Translations under genes and position numbers: made by a program | Shown: in pieces, positions 43,775-45,123 of the stretch | Layout: each line of letters starts with the position of its first letter | How positions within the stretch are numbered: the first letter of the stretch is position 1 | NCBI GenBank assembly: GCA_014730175.1 | Contig: WJIR01000209.1 | Span: forward strand, 1 to 45,123 | Direction of reading: 5' to 3' | DNA length: 45,123 nt | From: Candidatus Zixiibacteriota bacterium | Lineage (GTDB): Bacteria; Zixibacteria; MSB-5A5; UM-FILTER-46-8 | The notes under the pieces: model-generated | Told to the model about the DNA's origin: nothing | Seen by the model: the letters and a program-made list of their open reading frames with translations, nothing else | Database searches by the model: none

Positions 43775-45123
43775 ATGCGTCTCTGGCGTACTGCGGAAAC
43801 CTTCGTGAACTACCATCAGGCTCAGAGCTGGTATCAGCCGTCCGGAGACAAACCTGCCGGATGGGAAGATCGATATAACTATGTCATTATATGTGAGGAG
43901 GACCTGGCATACGCTATCGACAGCTCCGATTTCGTGGCATGGAAAGAGTCACTGGATTATGATGTCGTTATTGTACAAATAGCAAATCCGATGATTGCGA
44001 ACGCCGGCGGCAGGGACCTCCCGGAGAATATCCGAAACTTCCTTCGCGAACACTACGGACCGTGGGGGATTGAATACCTACTGTTGCTGGGGGACGTGGC
44101 ATCCGTTCCGATGCGTTACTGCTATCCGGATCCCTGGAATCATTCGTTCCATCCGGATGATCCCTTTGAATGGGGCGGTGAAGTGCCGTCCGACTATTAT
44201 TACGCCGATCTTTCCCGACCCGATTATTTATCATGGGATTCCGATGGCGATGGTTACCCCGGTGAGTTCCAGCAAGACCATCCGGATTTCTTTGCTGAAA
44301 TCAGCGTAGGCAGAATCCCTTCCGATGACTACTCCGAAATCTTCTACGCATTGAACAAGATAATGGAGTTCGAGCAGGATAACGGCGCCTGGAAGAAGCA
44401 ATCCCTGCATGCCGGGTCGATCCTGTTTCACAGGAATCAGGACCATTCCGGTGTTCCGCTTGTCGATGGGGCGACAATTGCCTGCTACGTCCAGAAGGAT
44501 ATCATGACCGATTGGTCGATTTCCCGGTTATGTGAGTACGATGGTCTTGCTCCTTCGCCCTTTAAACCGAAACCGATCGTGATAAGTGAATCGTCCTTGA
44601 TAAGCGATCCCATTAACCCCTGGACTTCACTTACCTACGATTATTTCATCGATAACTGGAGGAACGGTCAATACAGCGTGGTTATCTGGGCAGGGCATGG
44701 TTCGGCGATGGGCGCAGTGAGGTCGGTCTGGTTTTGGGATGATGGAGACAACGTTCCGGAGACGCACGAGATTACGCAACCATGGATAATTCATAACGAT
44801 ACGTTTCTCGAGGATGATTATTCATCGATCGTTTTTGCGATATCCTGCCTGGTCGGTTATCCGGAAGCCAACTACTACGGCCGTCTTGGCGTTGAGATGC
44901 TGGTCGAACATCGGATCGGAGCTTCTATCGGCGTACTTAGCGCAACCCGTGGTTCTGCTGTCTCCGCCGAATGGCCTTCCTCACCGGGCGGAGCAGGTTT
45001 CTACTACTATGAATTCCACAGATACATGATTAACGGTAATGGAGAAACTCAGAGCGTTGGCGATGCCCTTTATACTGCCAAGCACTTCTGCCACACGAAT
45101 TACGACTGGGATGACTGGTATTA
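43775..45123 (+). CDS. Gingipain-type (C25) cysteine protease, N-terminally truncated and 3' partial
   Basis: The frame is open from 43655 to the window end; 43775 is the first ATG. The protein reads as a C25 catalytic domain: YNYVIICEEDL, DYDVVIVQIANPM, EYLLLLGDVASVPMRY, FFAEISVGRIPSDD, VVIWAGHGS with catalytic His (codon 44696-44698), and FAISCLVG with catalytic Cys (codon 44846-44848). Full-length relatives have a signal peptide and a propeptide of roughly 200 residues before this point. Here only about 170 bp separate the domain from tRNA-Glu, and they encode neither. No ribosome-binding site is seen before any candidate start. The gene is therefore 5'-truncated, with a repeat fragment at the break. 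It is either a pseudogene, a rearranged copy, or an assembly join at the repeat. Confidence 0.82.
   Translation, partial: MRLWRTAETFVNYHQAQSWYQPSGDKPAGWEDRYNYVIICEEDLAYAIDSSDFVAWKESLDYDVVIVQIANPMIANAGGRDLPENIRNFLREHYGPWGIEYLLLLGDVASVPMRYCYPDPWNHSFHPDDPFEWGGEVPSDYYYADLSRPDYLSWDSDGDGYPGEFQQDHPDFFAEISVGRIPSDDYSEIFYALNKIMEFEQDNGAWKKQSLHAGSILFHRNQDHSGVPLVDGATIACYVQKDIMTDWSISRLCEYDGLAPSPFKPKPIVISESSLISDPINPWTSLTYDYFIDNWRNGQYSVVIWAGHGSAMGAVRSVWFWDDGDNVPETHEITQPWIIHNDTFLEDDYSSIVFAISCLVGYPEANYYGRLGVEMLVEHRIGASIGVLSATRGSAVSAEWPSSPGGAGFYYYEFHRYMINGNGETQSVGDALYTAKHFCHTNYDWDDWY

Noticed and set aside
43995-44309. 104-codon plus-strand frame at the right end
   Set aside because: It lies in a different frame from the C25 protease, whose catalytic motifs clearly identify the real frame.

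Overview
The window looks like chromosomal DNA from an uncultured, didermic bacterium of the Fibrobacterota-Chlorobiota-Bacteroidota (FCB) neighbourhood, for example a Marinimicrobia-, Zixibacteria- or KSB1-like lineage. Four secreted proteins end in the NYPNPFN...GxYFYxL...KxMxLLK tail typical of type IX secretion cargo in that group. Outer-membrane machinery is also implied by a polysaccharide export channel and a patatin-barrel protein. No rRNA or species-level marker is present, so the exact phylum is open. No CRISPR array, integrase or recognisable transposase was seen.

Layout. 1-3254: 3' part of a secreted subtilisin-like protease. 3646-6221: a STAS protein and a membrane diguanylate cyclase. 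6378-10867: a tight four-gene exopolysaccharide export unit (Wza-like channel, Wzz/GumC-like chain-length protein, TPR protein, separate BY-kinase). 10981-12402 (-): secreted beta-rich protein with sorting tail. 12960-20235: housekeeping run yggS, divIVA, punA, ileS, dksA-like, lspA, rluD. 20421-24858 (-): rsgA with a leader containing a possible 17-codon ORF, a GAF-PilB fusion ATPase, and a SpoU-type RNA methyltransferase. 24923-27580: patatin-POTRA-barrel protein. 27780-31505: beta-helix secreted protein plus a glycosidase-like secreted protein. 31991-37686: compact operon acpS, a degenerate aminotransferase, folB, folK, deoxynucleoside kinase, panB, panC, LOG. 38169-41039: secreted M28 metallopeptidase. 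41172-41924 (-): alpha/beta hydrolase. 42021-43064: thiL. 43153-43576: four tRNA genes (Pro, Arg, His, Glu). 43775-end: gingipain-type (C25) protease without its N-terminal region.

Main points. The best candidate for something undescribed is the 414-residue protein at 32365-33609. It aligns without gaps to the LL-diaminopimelate-aminotransferase type of fold-type I PLP enzymes, yet the Schiff-base lysine, the pyridine-N aspartate, the PLP-contacting asparagine and the tyrosine are all replaced. It sits inside an operon for folate, pantothenate/CoA and carrier-protein activation, so it is probably a pseudoenzyme with a binding or regulatory role.

A second theme is a roughly 165-bp dispersed element with 20-bp terminal inverted repeats and two internal hairpins. 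It is found complete or in part five times, each time beside a gene for a secreted protein, including at the broken 5' edge of the C25 protease. The folate/CoA operon is functionally coherent: PanB uses methylene-tetrahydrofolate, PanC makes pantothenate, and AcpS transfers the CoA-derived phosphopantetheine arm.
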